This document shows, piece after piece, positions 39,584 to 50,821 of a stretch of 64,000 bases of DNA. Source of the DNA: Anseranas semipalmata (lineage: Eukaryota > Chordata > Aves > Anseriformes > Anseranatidae); assembly GCA_013399115.1 (NCBI GenBank), contig VXAA01005245.1, forward strand, positions 74,831-138,830, written 5' to 3'. Under the pieces are notes generated by a model that made no database searches, was not told the DNA's origin, and saw only the letters and a program-made list of their open reading frames with translations. Numbering within the stretch: the first letter of the stretch is position 1; each line of letters opens with the position of its first letter. A program made the position numbers and the translations under genes.

Positions 39584-40469
39584 AGATTAGTATTAATAAT
39601 AATATAATATGGGTAATCTTATCACTAAGATTTCCTTTGTTTGGCAAGCCCTGTAGTGGGAAACTAGAAAGTGGTAAGCTGTAAATGCAGTTTCATCTTC
39701 ACATTTAAATGTTTCTTCTTCATATGCTTTCATGTCTCTAACCCTGTTTCTAAATGGTACTTCATTTTATGCCTTTTCTTTGTACCCTTCTATGTATTGG
39801 ATATACTAATAGATGCTGAGAATTAAATTAATGGTCTCAGTACAGTATTTATCATCTAGGGTGTAAGTATTTAATTTTTTTTGTCTGTGTTTATCTATAT
39901 ATATAAGGGTGTGACTTCTGTCATTTATACATTGCTCTTAATTAAGCAATTCACAGAGTCATAGGAAAGAGGTCTCAGAATACCTTTTGGAAGACCACGC
40001 AGATGGAGTATATATTCTGTACTGCCATGATACAGCTATGTCTTCATTCTGCTACTTAAAAATACGAAACATGCAAGTGTCATGCTTTGGCCATGTTTCT
40101 GCACCCTTTAGTATGTTGTGCCTGAGAGCAGTCACTCACAGTATAATTAATTATTTGCAAACAGCACAAGGAAGAAGTATTTTCTTGGACTTAGAAAATA
40201 CTGTAACTCAATTATGACTCGAACAATTTTATTTCAAACAATAAGCTCCTTTTTTATTACTTAAAATCTGTTTTCTCAAACATCTACTCTAGAGGCTTAA
40301 GATAGAGGGGAAAAAAAGAAAAGCAAAACCCAATCAAACATAAAACACTATCATACCAGTAATTATTGTCTTACATTCATTTGCTCATAACTTATCAGAA
40401 AGGAAATAATATTTGAGAAAAGAGGGAAGGCCAATTTCACATTGGCTTGGTGATGAAGTTTAAAGCAAA

Positions 40470-40508
40470 ACAACAACAGCAACAACAAAAAGCAACAACA
40501 AAAAACAC
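40470..40508. repeat. (CAA)n-like repeat
   Basis: Repeated CAA units interrupted by CAG, AAAG and AAAA. On the minus strand this gives the long Leu and Phe runs of a spurious open frame. Confidence 0.85.
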
Positions 40509-40735
40509 AAGAGTCATAAAAGTAGAATATAGTAGGAATTATGACTATCTTGCCAGCAGTCAAGGTGTAATTTCAGGAAAGCTTCAATTACAGTACAAAT
40601 ATGTCAGTCTCAAAAATTGAAATTCTGTACTGTGAATTCATCTTATGATTTCTAATCACTTTATTCATCTCATTGCCAGAAGCCTAATTCACCTAAATTC
40701 AAGTGCTTGCCTAATGCAAAAATGCTTGCCAAATT

Positions 40736-40752
40736 AAAAAAAAAAAAAAAAT
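40736..40752. repeat. Poly-A tract
   Basis: A homopolymer of about 17 A without a recognisable element body. Confidence 0.85.
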
Positions 40753-41799
40753 CTACACTGTGTAATAAATCAGAATTATTGAGCTCTGCCCAATTTAATT
40801 TTTTTTAGAAGTAATTTGCCTAAAAGTTCTTGCAAAGCAATTCAGGATGTATCAACAAATTGCATATCAGCCAATGGAAATTCAAAACAAAATCCAAATG
40901 CCTTTGTTTCTTTATTTTTGAGAAATTACATTTTATTACTTTAATGTTGAAGAAATAAATAGGTAACTGGTATTTAATGTGTAATATAATTATATAGATC
41001 ATGAAAAGGGATGAAATGCTATCAGTTCTTATTTATGTATATATATTTCAGAGTATAAATATATATAAAAAATTAGTTAAGTCATCAAACAAAGTAAGAG
41101 AGATTAAACATCAAACACAAACATCATGGTATAGAAAAAAATAATAATTGCTATTACTATTTTCAGTATTTTGTCACTGGGATGTATATTTGGAAAAAAA
41201 TGTGTATGCCCGTACTTGATTCTTGTTCATTAATACAATTGTTTCATTTTTAAATGTTTTTATCTTTTTCTCCATTGTATTTTAAACAAGCTTTTGCTAA
41301 AATGAAATAGTGAAATACTTCTACTTAATGGATGTTCAACAGTCATCTGAAATGAGTATCAGCACTCCTTTTTCATTGCAGCCATATTTTTTTTGTGCTT
41401 TAGGAAGATTGATATAAGTGAAAACTGAGATGATTCCAATTTCTTATAGTGCTTGTGTTATCAGTGATTAGGTCATTATTCAGTGTTGAAATATTCTACA
41501 TATTTTCATATAAATCCAGTAGTAATGTTTAGTAACACCAGTGAGGAAAGTTCATTTTAACAGCCTATTTTTTCCTTGAATTAGCATAGTATACCACAAC
41601 AATATACAATACTGTATGCTCTAGTCAGCAATAGGTGGTGATCACACAAACTGTCAGATGTCTAAAATATTTTAGTCAAAGTATATTTTCTGATTTTTTT
41701 TCTAGAGAATTGTGAAAGATACTATTTCAGGATGAGAGTTTAATGTTAAGCTATAATAAAGAAAAAATATTTTGCTAAGTTACAGTCCTCCATTCTGGT

Positions 41800-41862
41800 T
41801 CTTTTTCTTTCTTTTCTTTTCTTTTCTTTTTTTTTTNNNNNNNNTTTTTTTTTTTTTTTTTT
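41800..41862. repeat. Pyrimidine tract (TTTTC)n / poly-T with 8-N gap
   Basis: TTTC and TTTTC units pass into poly-T, are interrupted by eight undetermined bases at 41837-41844, and continue as poly-T to about 41862. The gap probably reflects sequencing failure in the homopolymer, so the true length is unknown. Confidence 0.95.
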
Positions 41863-42959
41863 CCACCTGCTAGTTTAAGCTTAAATGATGAAAATCAGTT
41901 CATTTCAATTTCAGATCTGGGTAACAGATATACTGCATGATCCCATAAAAATCAGATTTATATTTCTATAATTGCTAGCCCTGTACTATCATGGAATCTG
42001 ACACTTCTTTTAATAATAATTAAATAATAATTCTAGCAAATATAATTTGCAAATGAACCCATGTTCTGTACAGAAACACATGGGAGAATCCTTTATAATT
42101 GTCTTGATTTTCACAGTATATACAATCTACTGACCAATGACATTTTGCCAAGCTACATATTTTGTTTATAGTGCCCTATGGTAGTATGGTAGTATTTTTT
42201 ACTTAATTCTCTTGGAAGAGTCGCAATTAATGCTTAAGCTGTATTTTATTTTTATTTTTATTGTTTTATATTGTGAGCTACAAGATGGCAACATAAAATA
42301 AGGATCTGTTTCTTCAGAGTTTTTTCTGTTTTGGCTGCTTGGTTATGTATAAACTATGAAAATATGGATCTTCATATGGCTTAACATACCAATCAAATAT
42401 TTGTGTGTGCATATGTACAAACCCATATTTTGCTAATGCACATAACTTTATGCATTCACAGTGTCCCAGCTTTTCATATGCATTAAGAGTTTTAGTGCAA
42501 AATTATGTATACCTATTTTATGAGGGACTTGCAATGATTGTAAGTAACAGAACTGCTGAAAATGTGAAATTTTGCTTCTTTAATTTCTAAATAGTTTTGG
42601 TTAGTAATTATTTGTCCATATGATACATCACATTGTATAGCATTTCAACCTTTTATTTCTTAAAGTGAAAGTAGTGTATTTTTGGATATTTTATATTATT
42701 TATATATTACAAAAATGTCAAAACTACATGCTTTGAATAAGTATTGTATGTTATGTTTGGGAAATGGGAATTTGACATTTTCATTACATTTATAAAAAGA
42801 AAAGAGTTATTCTGTCAGCTTCTAATACTTTAAAAAGAGATGTGTATATAAAAGTTTTAAACAGAGCAGTGCTTTTTTGATATGTTCAAGTTTTAATGTT
42901 AAGCATATGTATATTATTTAGAAAACATTATCAATAAATATGACTCAATTCTTTTTTGT

Positions 42960-43090
42960 GTTTATTTTGAACACAGGCTGATGATGCATTATTAACCTTT
43001 GCTCAATTAAAGGATCATTAACACTAATGATAAATGTATTGTAGCAATTTGTTGTGAAGGTATTAGTTGCATGTTCATCCATCATGAGAT
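42960..43090 (+). promoter_or_regulatory. Candidate noncoding element with RBFOX-type TGCATG and YCAY motifs
   Basis: The block from about 42970 to 43030 is non-repetitive and rich in ATTA, CATTAA and TAATGA words. At 43068-43073 there is TGCATG, the recognition word of RBFOX splicing factors. It is followed within two bases by three YCAY tetramers at 43075-43078, 43079-43082 and 43082-43085. The block lies about 600 bases upstream of the alternative NOVA1 cassette exon, a distance at which intronic splicing elements can act. The words are seen directly; a role in splicing is inference. Confidence 0.35.
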
Positions 43091-43684
43091 TGATGTTTAC
43101 ATTTTTTCACATGCCTCTCAATTAAAAAAAATAATTAATATTTTAGCAGATAGTATATTGCTGAAAGCTCCATAGCTTCAGTATAATTGCTTTAAGGTAT
43201 GGAACACAGTTTGCTGGCTATAGTCCGTGCTATAGAATGGTGCGTTATAAGGTGCCAAAGTAAATTTCACTAATTTCTTTCAAACATTGGCCCTGTTTGC
43301 TTTTAGACTGATAACTGTTTCTAGTGTGCTCATTGAACTTGCTGGAATTTGTGTGTACTATAGTCTTCATTTTCCCCAAGAGAAGGAGAGAGGAAAGAAT
43401 ATATTCCTCATGTGGTCGGCATATTTTTTATGTGAGTTCACCATCTTGATTTCAAGTCATGAATTTGTTTTTACATGCATAAGCATGCATATTTACATGC
43501 ATTATTTATCCAATTGACTTTAAATTCCATTAAGTTCCAATGAGTAGGAGAAAAAATTTGTCTTAGGCATTTTTTATTTATTTTAATTTTGTAGTTATGT
43601 TACTTTTGTTGGTTTATTTATTTTTTAACTGTTCAGTCTAAGGCTTGTAAAGGTTGATTTGCTCCTGAACTGCTTTGTTCCCAG

Positions 43685-43756
43685 ACATTGCCATCTTCCC
43701 CAACTACCACCAAGTCCTCTCCATCTGATCCCATGACCACCTCCAGAGCCAATCAG
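43685..43756 (+). CDS. NOVA1: NOVA1 alternative cassette exon (exon H), 24-residue insert
   Basis: A 72-base exon, phase 0 on both sides, so inclusion or skipping keeps the NOVA1 frame. It encodes 24 residues starting TLPSSPTTTKSS and ending TTSRANQ. Sixteen of the 24 are Ser, Thr or Pro, with two Ser-Pro pairs that could be proline-directed phosphorylation sites. In known NOVA1 this insert lies between KH1 and KH2 and is present in only some isoforms; the downstream exon that begins KH2 is outside the window. The acceptor (GCTTTGTTCCCAG|A) has a modest pyrimidine tract interrupted by GAAC and a non-G first exon base. The donor CAG|GTACAG departs from consensus at +4. Such middling sites suit a regulated exon. 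The exon itself carries five YCAY motifs, the binding word of NOVA itself. Confidence 0.95.
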
Positions 43757-43794
43757 GTACAGTATCATCCTACCATCTACACCATACTTTTCAC
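43691..43794 (+). promoter_or_regulatory. NOVA-binding YCAY cluster over the exon H donor side (splicing autoregulatory element)
   Basis: Nine YCAY tetramers lie within 104 bases. Five are inside the exon (43691, 43707, 43721, 43731, 43737) and four follow the donor (43765, 43773, 43782, 43791). About 1.6 would be expected at one per 64 positions. NOVA proteins bind YCAY clusters. In mammals, NOVA1 binding within this exon represses its inclusion, whereas clusters downstream of an exon generally favour inclusion. The bird sequence therefore carries both kinds of site around one weak exon. Motif positions are direct observation; the repression mechanism comes from mammalian work on NOVA1. Confidence 0.75.
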
Positions 43795-45188
43795 GGGTGA
43801 CAGCTTGCAAACTGGAGAAAAAGATATGGTGGGTTAAGGATTTATTCGTTCATTCACATATGTACACCCATAACCATAGATATCTAACGCTTATTAGAAT
43901 TTGGTGAATTGAATGGAAACCTTTTTTCTTTTAATTTGTTTTGTTGTCTTCTTTAAAATCTCGGATAAAAGCAAGATCTTGTAAAATAGTATTATTTTTT
44001 AAATTTGATTAATAAATAGTAAGGTTACATACTGGTATGTTTGCAGACAGAGTAAGTCTTGGTATATATATGTTTGTGTATATATGCACACACGTGTTTA
44101 CTTTCTGGATCATTTATAAATTACAATGGAATTACCACTGAAACTATACCTGGCAATGGCAAACAGACTTTTTATTTACTTATTTATTTTAGGAATTTTC
44201 AAATGCGTTTGTGGACAGTAACGTAGGGGCATTGTTTAAATAGTATATGTAATAAAAGATTTAAAATGAAAATTTCTTGATGGAGAATGAAGTAAAATTA
44301 AGTCACTTTAAAACATTTCAAACACATCTAATTAATTTTAATTCATGTCTAGTTTTTAACATAAAATAGTGCTAAAAGCACAGTTTAATTACACTCATTT
44401 ATTTCTCTTTTAACTGGAAAAAAAACATGTCCATTATGTCCACAAATCATCGTGGTGTGTATCTTTCTTGTCCTATGAAAATTGTTCAAGTTGTTTCCTA
44501 CCGTGCTTTTTAGAACTAATTCATGCTTAATAAATACCTTATTCCATTTTTTAATGTACTTTGTGTTCAAATAATGTAAGTATTCAGTATGTGCCTAACA
44601 GTTTTTAACACAGATTCTGTTCAAGTTAGCTGAGTGTTTCTATCAGACCTTGCACATATTAGATCAAATACCAGAGAAGTTTTCTTCAAAACAAGCTAAC
44701 TTCCTTTTGAAGTTCCCATCGATATTAATTACTGGTCCTCAGATATTTTGTGAACTGCTTAGAACTTGTTGGCTGTATAAACAAATAATTTAACGTACAA
44801 TGGGACACAAGCATATTAAAGCAATATATCACATTTTTGATCAACACATGACCAGCTGTTGAAAGGAACATCTAATACAGAATGTAATGAAATTTAGAGA
44901 GAAACTGTACAGATAGAAGAACTATACGAAAACTGTATGTTGTGATATCCCTCACTTCAATTTGAAAGCCTTCATCATCAACCTGCTTCCATTCCAGCAA
45001 CAATTGTTTGGCTTCATCAAAGATCAAATCTTTGCCAACAGCTAGGGATATTTTATGAACACTCTGTTAAGCCTTTATTTTCTCCCTCTTAATTTTAGTG
45101 TTTCGTACGTTTTAATTAGAAGGTCTTGAAAATATTGAATATAGCTTTTTTTTTAAAGTGTTCTTTTTTCTTTTCTGTCTTTTTCCAC

Positions 45189-45204
45189 TTTTTTTTTTTT
45201 TTTT
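45189..45204. repeat. Poly-T tract
   Basis: A homopolymer of about 16 T within a longer pyrimidine-rich region (45146-45204). No acceptor AG with a coding exon follows. Confidence 0.8.
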
Positions 45205-45254
45205 AAATATCAGTATACCCTGATGATCATTACTGAGAGAAAAAGGAAGAGGTG

Positions 45255-45330
45255 CTTTTATTTAACAGGAAATACTTATTGGGCATGCTGTTTAATTAGC
45301 ATCAGAGAAGTATCTACTTTGCATCTGTTC
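45255..45330. promoter_or_regulatory. Candidate conserved noncoding element
   Basis: Non-repetitive sequence including TGTTTAATTAGCATCAGAGA and a CTTTGCATCTG word (octamer-like ATTTGCAT variant). The composition is typical of conserved intronic elements of neural genes. This is a tentative call from motif content alone. Confidence 0.2.
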
Positions 45331-46204
45331 TATGAATTTTAAATTATCAAAAATACAGTGTCACATATTAACCTTAGCTGTCTTTTTTAATAGCTAAAAA
45401 TATTAATTTTCATAGAAAATTGTTCTGTGAGAATTTTGTCAAGTGATATAGCTGAATATCCAAAGAGAAAAGTATGTATACTTTGCATCCTGCCTATATC
45501 CCACATTAATGCATTTTACTCCTAGCCTGTATTCAGTTCCATTTTCATAAAAATAATCAAGACCTCTTTTGAGCACCATTAAAATTTTATAAATGAAGAA
45601 GAGTAATAAGTTCCATAAGTGACTTTTGGAACTGTATTTATCGTTAACCCTTGAGATCCTTACTGGTTTGTAATTATTTTATCCCTCCTAGCATTTCCTA
45701 GTGACTAACCATTTTAGCAGGAAGCACAAAGCACATGATAAGGCAATTAAGGCTTTTCTGTTCTTTCTAGTGATAAGTGACATAGCTGGCAATTGTTTCT
45801 AGACTGTAGTAGTGATTAGTATTCAGCACCAGTGTACCGACAAGTATCTGCACTGCAGCTGTCACAGAAAAATAGGTTCCAACATGGTAATCTCAAACCT
45901 GTCAGTAGTCATGTAAGTAACCAAAAGGAGAGTATTAGACAACAAAACAAATGTGCTTTGATATATGGCTAGGTATGATTCTTAATAGAAAATAACTGTT
46001 CAGGTATGGTTTTCTCACAAAATGTTGTATAAAGATAACATGAAGGAGCTTATTTAACAGGATGGAAGTCAGGAAATTTAGTGTTAAGGTGGAAGATACA
46101 TTCACAACACACCCTGCTGTGTGTATATAGTAGCATATCAGACTTAAGATCATTCCATTTTTGTATAATATTTCAATTATGACAAGACCATATTTTATAT
46201 TGAA

Positions 46205-46335
46205 GATTAGCAGGGTGATTAAGCAACGTTTAATGCTTAATGCTGGGAGAAATTGGTTGCTGTTGGACTGAGATTTTTAAAATCGGAGGATTCCCTGTGA
46301 GTCATTGCAATTAGAGACCTGCTGAGGATGTGTGT
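46205..46335. promoter_or_regulatory. Candidate conserved noncoding element
   Basis: A non-repetitive block with TGATTAAGCAA, GTTTAATGCTTAATGC, TGAGTCATTGC (AP-1/MAF-like core TGAGTCA) and GCAATTAGAG. The density of distinct transcription-factor words in an otherwise low-complexity intron suggests an enhancer. Conservation cannot be judged here. Confidence 0.25.
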
Positions 46336-49300
46336 AGTTGAGCTTACCTGATGATGTGATCGTTCCCACTGTACCAGCTACCAGTACCAGTTAGTTGTGT
46401 TCTCCTGACAGGAGTAGCATAGTGGACAGAACAACTTCTAGGCACAGATTTTACCACAACAGGAAAATAGTTCTGCCAACAGAAGTCGGAGGAAAAGCTA
46501 GGCAGGAAATCTGTCTTGTATTATGTCTTCCTTTTAATGACTTGCTTTGCTTCCATCCAGATGAGATCATAACTCCCTTTTAGGACAATTTCAATGTTGG
46601 TTGAATTGTTGGTCCAGTGGTCATGCAGCTGTTCATTTTATCATTCTCAGGAAGAGGATAGTAGTCTCTAAAATGTCTTTTATAGTGGAACGAAACAGTC
46701 CCTTCAGAATTGTTGTGTTGCACTATACTGAATTCCCATGGATGCAATAAAAACCTACGCACGGGGAGTGTTTTTTTCTCTATTTCTTTCTTCCAGGAAA
46801 ATATACATCTGTCAATATTATTGTTGCAAATGTCTTATTTATTTTTTCAGTACAACTTCCTTGGGCCTTTGTTCCCCATACAAATCATACACTGGAAACT
46901 TCCAGTGAGGAAGAAAGAACCAAAGATGGAAAAAAAATTAAGGACATTTGGAATGCATTTCAAATAACTTCTTTTTCCTTCTATGTACCTATCGCTGAAA
47001 AGAACAACTTAATCTTCCTGTCCTTTTAGACCGAGAGCTTTAGTGTTACCCCCTCATGAACTTTGTCAGCTTTGTTTATAACAGAAAGCTGACATATAAC
47101 TACAGTGGTGAAGCTGTTCTGCTGGCACCCCTGAAACTGACAGAATATAGCTTTACTTTTATTTACCAGAAGGAGGAAATCAATTTTACTTTTCCACAAT
47201 ACATTTCAGGTGGGAATTTCTTTTCAGAAATGATGAATAACACCATAAACATCATACAGAACATTTGAATGAATACATTTCCTCTGTGTTATCTTGGAAA
47301 AGTACAAGTGTTAATACTTATTTTAACAGATAAGTGAGAGTAGATAGACAAGTATTTCTATAATTAAACTGTTTAAATATCATTTTCCTTTGTTTACAAG
47401 TTTGTTCTTCCTTCTTATCTGCCTCTTGTACCAATATGACTTATTTTAGAGGGAAAAACAAGTGATACAGTGCTTAACTTCGTATTTCTCCTTCATCCAT
47501 TTGATGTACACCTATAAATGCAATTGCAAACCCTTGTATGTTTTCTTCTCCAATGCACCCTTTTTCCATGAGATTGATACTGCTGGTGACCTTAACTACT
47601 GACTGTAAAAGAATAAAAGGCCAAAACACACATCCCCACTAACAAGTGAGTAAGGAAGAGTTATAACTCTTGGTAGTTTTCCTCTCCCCTTCCCTTATAA
47701 TTTAGATAGGCTTAAGCTCGTAAGTGAGCTTATCACATACTTTGTGTCATTAACTTACTATATAAAATTTATTTTATTTTTACATTTTTAAATGCACTAT
47801 TTTGTCCTATGCCATTTACAACTTTACAATTGTACCCTATATTTCACTGCTTTGTTGTTACACCTGAAGCTATTTTATCATTTTGTACATTGTAATACAA
47901 ATTTTGTGGAGTGCAAATTGTTGTGACGACTGCCTATTCAGTCCTCAAGATTTACAGTTTTTTGGAGCATAGCTATGTCATCTGCTCATTGCAGTATCTG
48001 TAATAAATAATATTTTCCAGCATGTTTACATGATGGGACTGAGCCAATTTTCTTGGTACTGCCTGTACATATCAGGTAATGGACATGCACAGCTTATAAA
48101 GAGTTGAACTCATCTCACTTAATAATCTGATTTGTTGTAGGAGGTGGAAAAAGAAGTAAGAAAGCATTGTTTTAGTCTTCTGTTATCTTTAGAACATTGA
48201 CTTTGAAAATTTGTACAATATTGAACTTCAAACAACAAAGTTTTTGTCAATATACAAATCCTGAAGTACAAATAGATAATTTTAACTGTGATTCCAGAAC
48301 ACTAGATAGACCTTGTAGGCTGTCAAGATACTATCTCTATTTGCCTATGATAATTTGATGTGAGGGTTATTTAAGATAACCCTCTGTCTCTGATATTTTA
48401 ACTTCAATATTCATCTAATTTTAATTCCCTGATTCTGATGTTGTTTCTTGCAGTAGTATTGAGAAAATATGTTTTCTTTTTAGGTCTGTCACAGATTAGC
48501 TGATGGTGGATGTATCATTTGATTTTCCAAACCTCAGTACCATGTATTTAAAAGCAAAGTCAATGTGAAGTTACTTATCATTCTGATAAAAGGTGCTGTA
48601 GAAGTACAGAGCTGTTATTACTGTAATTCAATTGTTCAGAATATATGCCATGGTAGTTCTCAGTGAGAAACTACAGATAGCAATTTGACCTTCTTTCAAC
48701 CTGTCAGATTGGTCATTGATAAGTACAATGATTATATTTACATCCAGAAGATGAGATTTGGGTTCCACTCACAAAAGTAATATACTGTTTGGAAGAGACT
48801 TCATCTAATATCCAATGTGTCATAGGGGCCTATCACTAAAGAATTTAGTACGCTGGTTTCTAAAATTACAAATACATAAAACCCACAAATATAATAAATT
48901 ATGAATATATTTTTCTATTTATAGTATGAAACCATTTTTTATTCACAAGTAGATGTATGAGGAGGAAATTAGATTTGGTGTGGTGATAACTGTAAGAAAC
49001 TTATGATATTTAGGGGAATAGAGATAATAAATAGGCTCTGTAATTTGCATATGTTTTACTGGATGGCATACTTATGGCATACTTTTTTGCCAACAGAAAA
49101 TAATTTCTCAAAATACCATATTTTTCTGGTTAGGTTTCAGCAACAGCTTTCACCTTCGGTTTTACCAGTTACTCAACATTTGGTGTTCTTTCCCATATAG
49201 GTCTTGCCATTGGTATTGTAGACAGACACAGTAATAATTTTGACTCTCTATTGAACATTGTGCACTGTAACAAGGTTAAATGGACATGCCTAGAGTAGTT

Positions 49301-50297
49301 AGAAAAAAAACTCTTCTTGCAGTCTGAAAAAGCCCTTAACATTCTAGATTTATAGGTATTTTTATGGATTGTAAATTCATATCTCTATAAAATGAACTTT
49401 TTGTTTCAATTTAATAAGATGACAGAGTTCCTTTTTAGATTATGTGTTGTCTCTGGCACACTGTAGAGAGCAAGTAATGAATAATGCTTGACATAACTTA
49501 TCTAGAAAGGGCTAGGGAGAATTATTCCCTTATTCAAGTGAGAGAAGTTCAGTAGAGGTTCCAGTGCTTAAAAGGGAAACCTTTCCTACTGCTGTTCGGC
49601 TGAAACGCTTCATTTAATGCCTAAACTCTTAAATAGACTTAACCTACACTCCACAGAATAACTGTAGACACTTTTTCTGGTTCTCAGGTTAATACATGAT
49701 TTTTATTATATTTCTCTTGTTCTTTGACTACTTTTTCCATGTTATTTTTGCAGTATCTGAGATCAGAGCTTTTGCTTGCACTGTCCACTTAAATAGTTAT
49801 GGATTAAAACATTTTCTTTAGGTACTATAAAGATTTAAAAAAATAAATAAAAATCTTATATTCAAATCAGTGTACTTTTTTTTTCTCATTGCCTATTCTG
49901 TATTTTTCCCCTTTGGACAAGTAGGTAATTCCTAGTGTTTATATTGATTTACTTGTTTCCTTTCCCCATCCTCTCTCCCACCACACAGCAAGTTTAGGGT
50001 TCACTGTTTATTGTTCCTTTCTGAAGGTAGGGGAAATATTGTCAGGAGCATTCATGAGACATGGGGAAAGATGTAGCTTTCTCATGGCTAAGTCTCTGAA
50101 TACTGCTGGTATATCATTCCCTGACTGTCTTGAATGATCTACCAGTTGCAGTCCAGTAAGTAGAAATGTGATTCCACATCTGTGTATTTTGTTTTAATTT
50201 TATTCTTGAAAAGAATTACAATCAATTAGCTTTGTATTTCATCCCCTCTTCAAAAAGATGCACTTTCTCAGGGTAATGGACAACATTATAATTTTTC

Positions 50298-50821
50298 ATA
50301 GAATCATAGAATGGTTTGGTTCGGAAGGGACCTTAAAGACCATCTAGTTCCAACCCCCCTGCCATGGGCAGGGACACCTCCCACTAGACCAGGTTGCCCA
50401 AAGCCCCATCCAGCCTGGCCTTGAACACTTCCAGGGATGAGGCATCCACAGCTTCTCTGGGCAACCTGTTGCAGTGTCTCACCACCCTCATAGTGAAGAA
50501 TTTCTTCCTACTGTCTAATCTAAATCTCCCCTCCTTTACTTTAAAGCCATTACCCCTTGTCCTATCACTACACTCCCTGACAAAGAGTCCCTCCCCAGCT
50601 TTCCTGTAGGCCCCCTTTAGGTACTGGAAGGCTGGAATGAGGTCTCCCCGGAGTCTTCTCTTCTGCAGGCTGAACAATCCCAGTTTTCTCAGCCTGTCTT
50701 CATTGGAGAGGTGCTCCAGCCCTCTGATCATCCTCATGGCCCTCCTCTGGACTCACTCCAACAGATCCATGTCCTTGTGTTGAGGGCCCCAGAGCTGAAC
50801 GCAGTGCTCCATGTGGGGTCT
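50298..50821 (-). mobile_element. CR1 LINE 3' fragment (0.52 kb), antisense to NOVA1, relatively young
   Basis: The plus strand begins with the CR1 tail CATAGAATCATAGAATGG and continues through standard CR1 text to a sharp end at about 50821, where ordinary intron resumes. The reverse strand has an uninterrupted 117-codon frame (50737 to 50384) for the C-terminal part of CR1 ORF2. Recognisable pieces are '[17 protein letters not shown]', 'LQKRRLRGDLI', '[15 protein letters not shown]' and 'KARLDGALGNLV'. No frameshift in this segment suggests a younger age than the 3.9-kb copy. The polymerase core is absent, so it cannot move. Confidence 0.95.

Larger units (their letters stand above)
32685..43684 (+). 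other. NOVA1: NOVA1 intron between the KH1-end exon and the cassette exon
   Basis: An 11.0-kb intron bounded by GTGAGT at 32685 and TTGTTCCCAG at 43684. It is AT-rich. It holds the largest CR1 copy in the window, a short CR1 tail, several microsatellites and an 8-N gap. The last kilobase before the cassette exon contains a TGCATG word with adjacent YCAY motifs and homeodomain-type words. I see no additional exon with recognisable coding sequence; the stretch 33000-36000 in particular shows nothing beyond simple repeats. Confidence 0.9.

Noticed and set aside
39953..39975. CACAGAGTCATAGGAAAGAGG, similar to a CR1 tail start
   Set aside because: The match ends after about 15 bases and the downstream text is unrelated.
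47056..47268. 70-codon plus-strand frame, somewhat protein-like
   Set aside because: No domain recognised, no splice-site logic in the NOVA1 frame, and starts and stops fit random AT-rich sequence.
50394..50609. 71-codon plus-strand frame
   Set aside because: Opposite-strand shadow of the CR1 ORF2 fragment.
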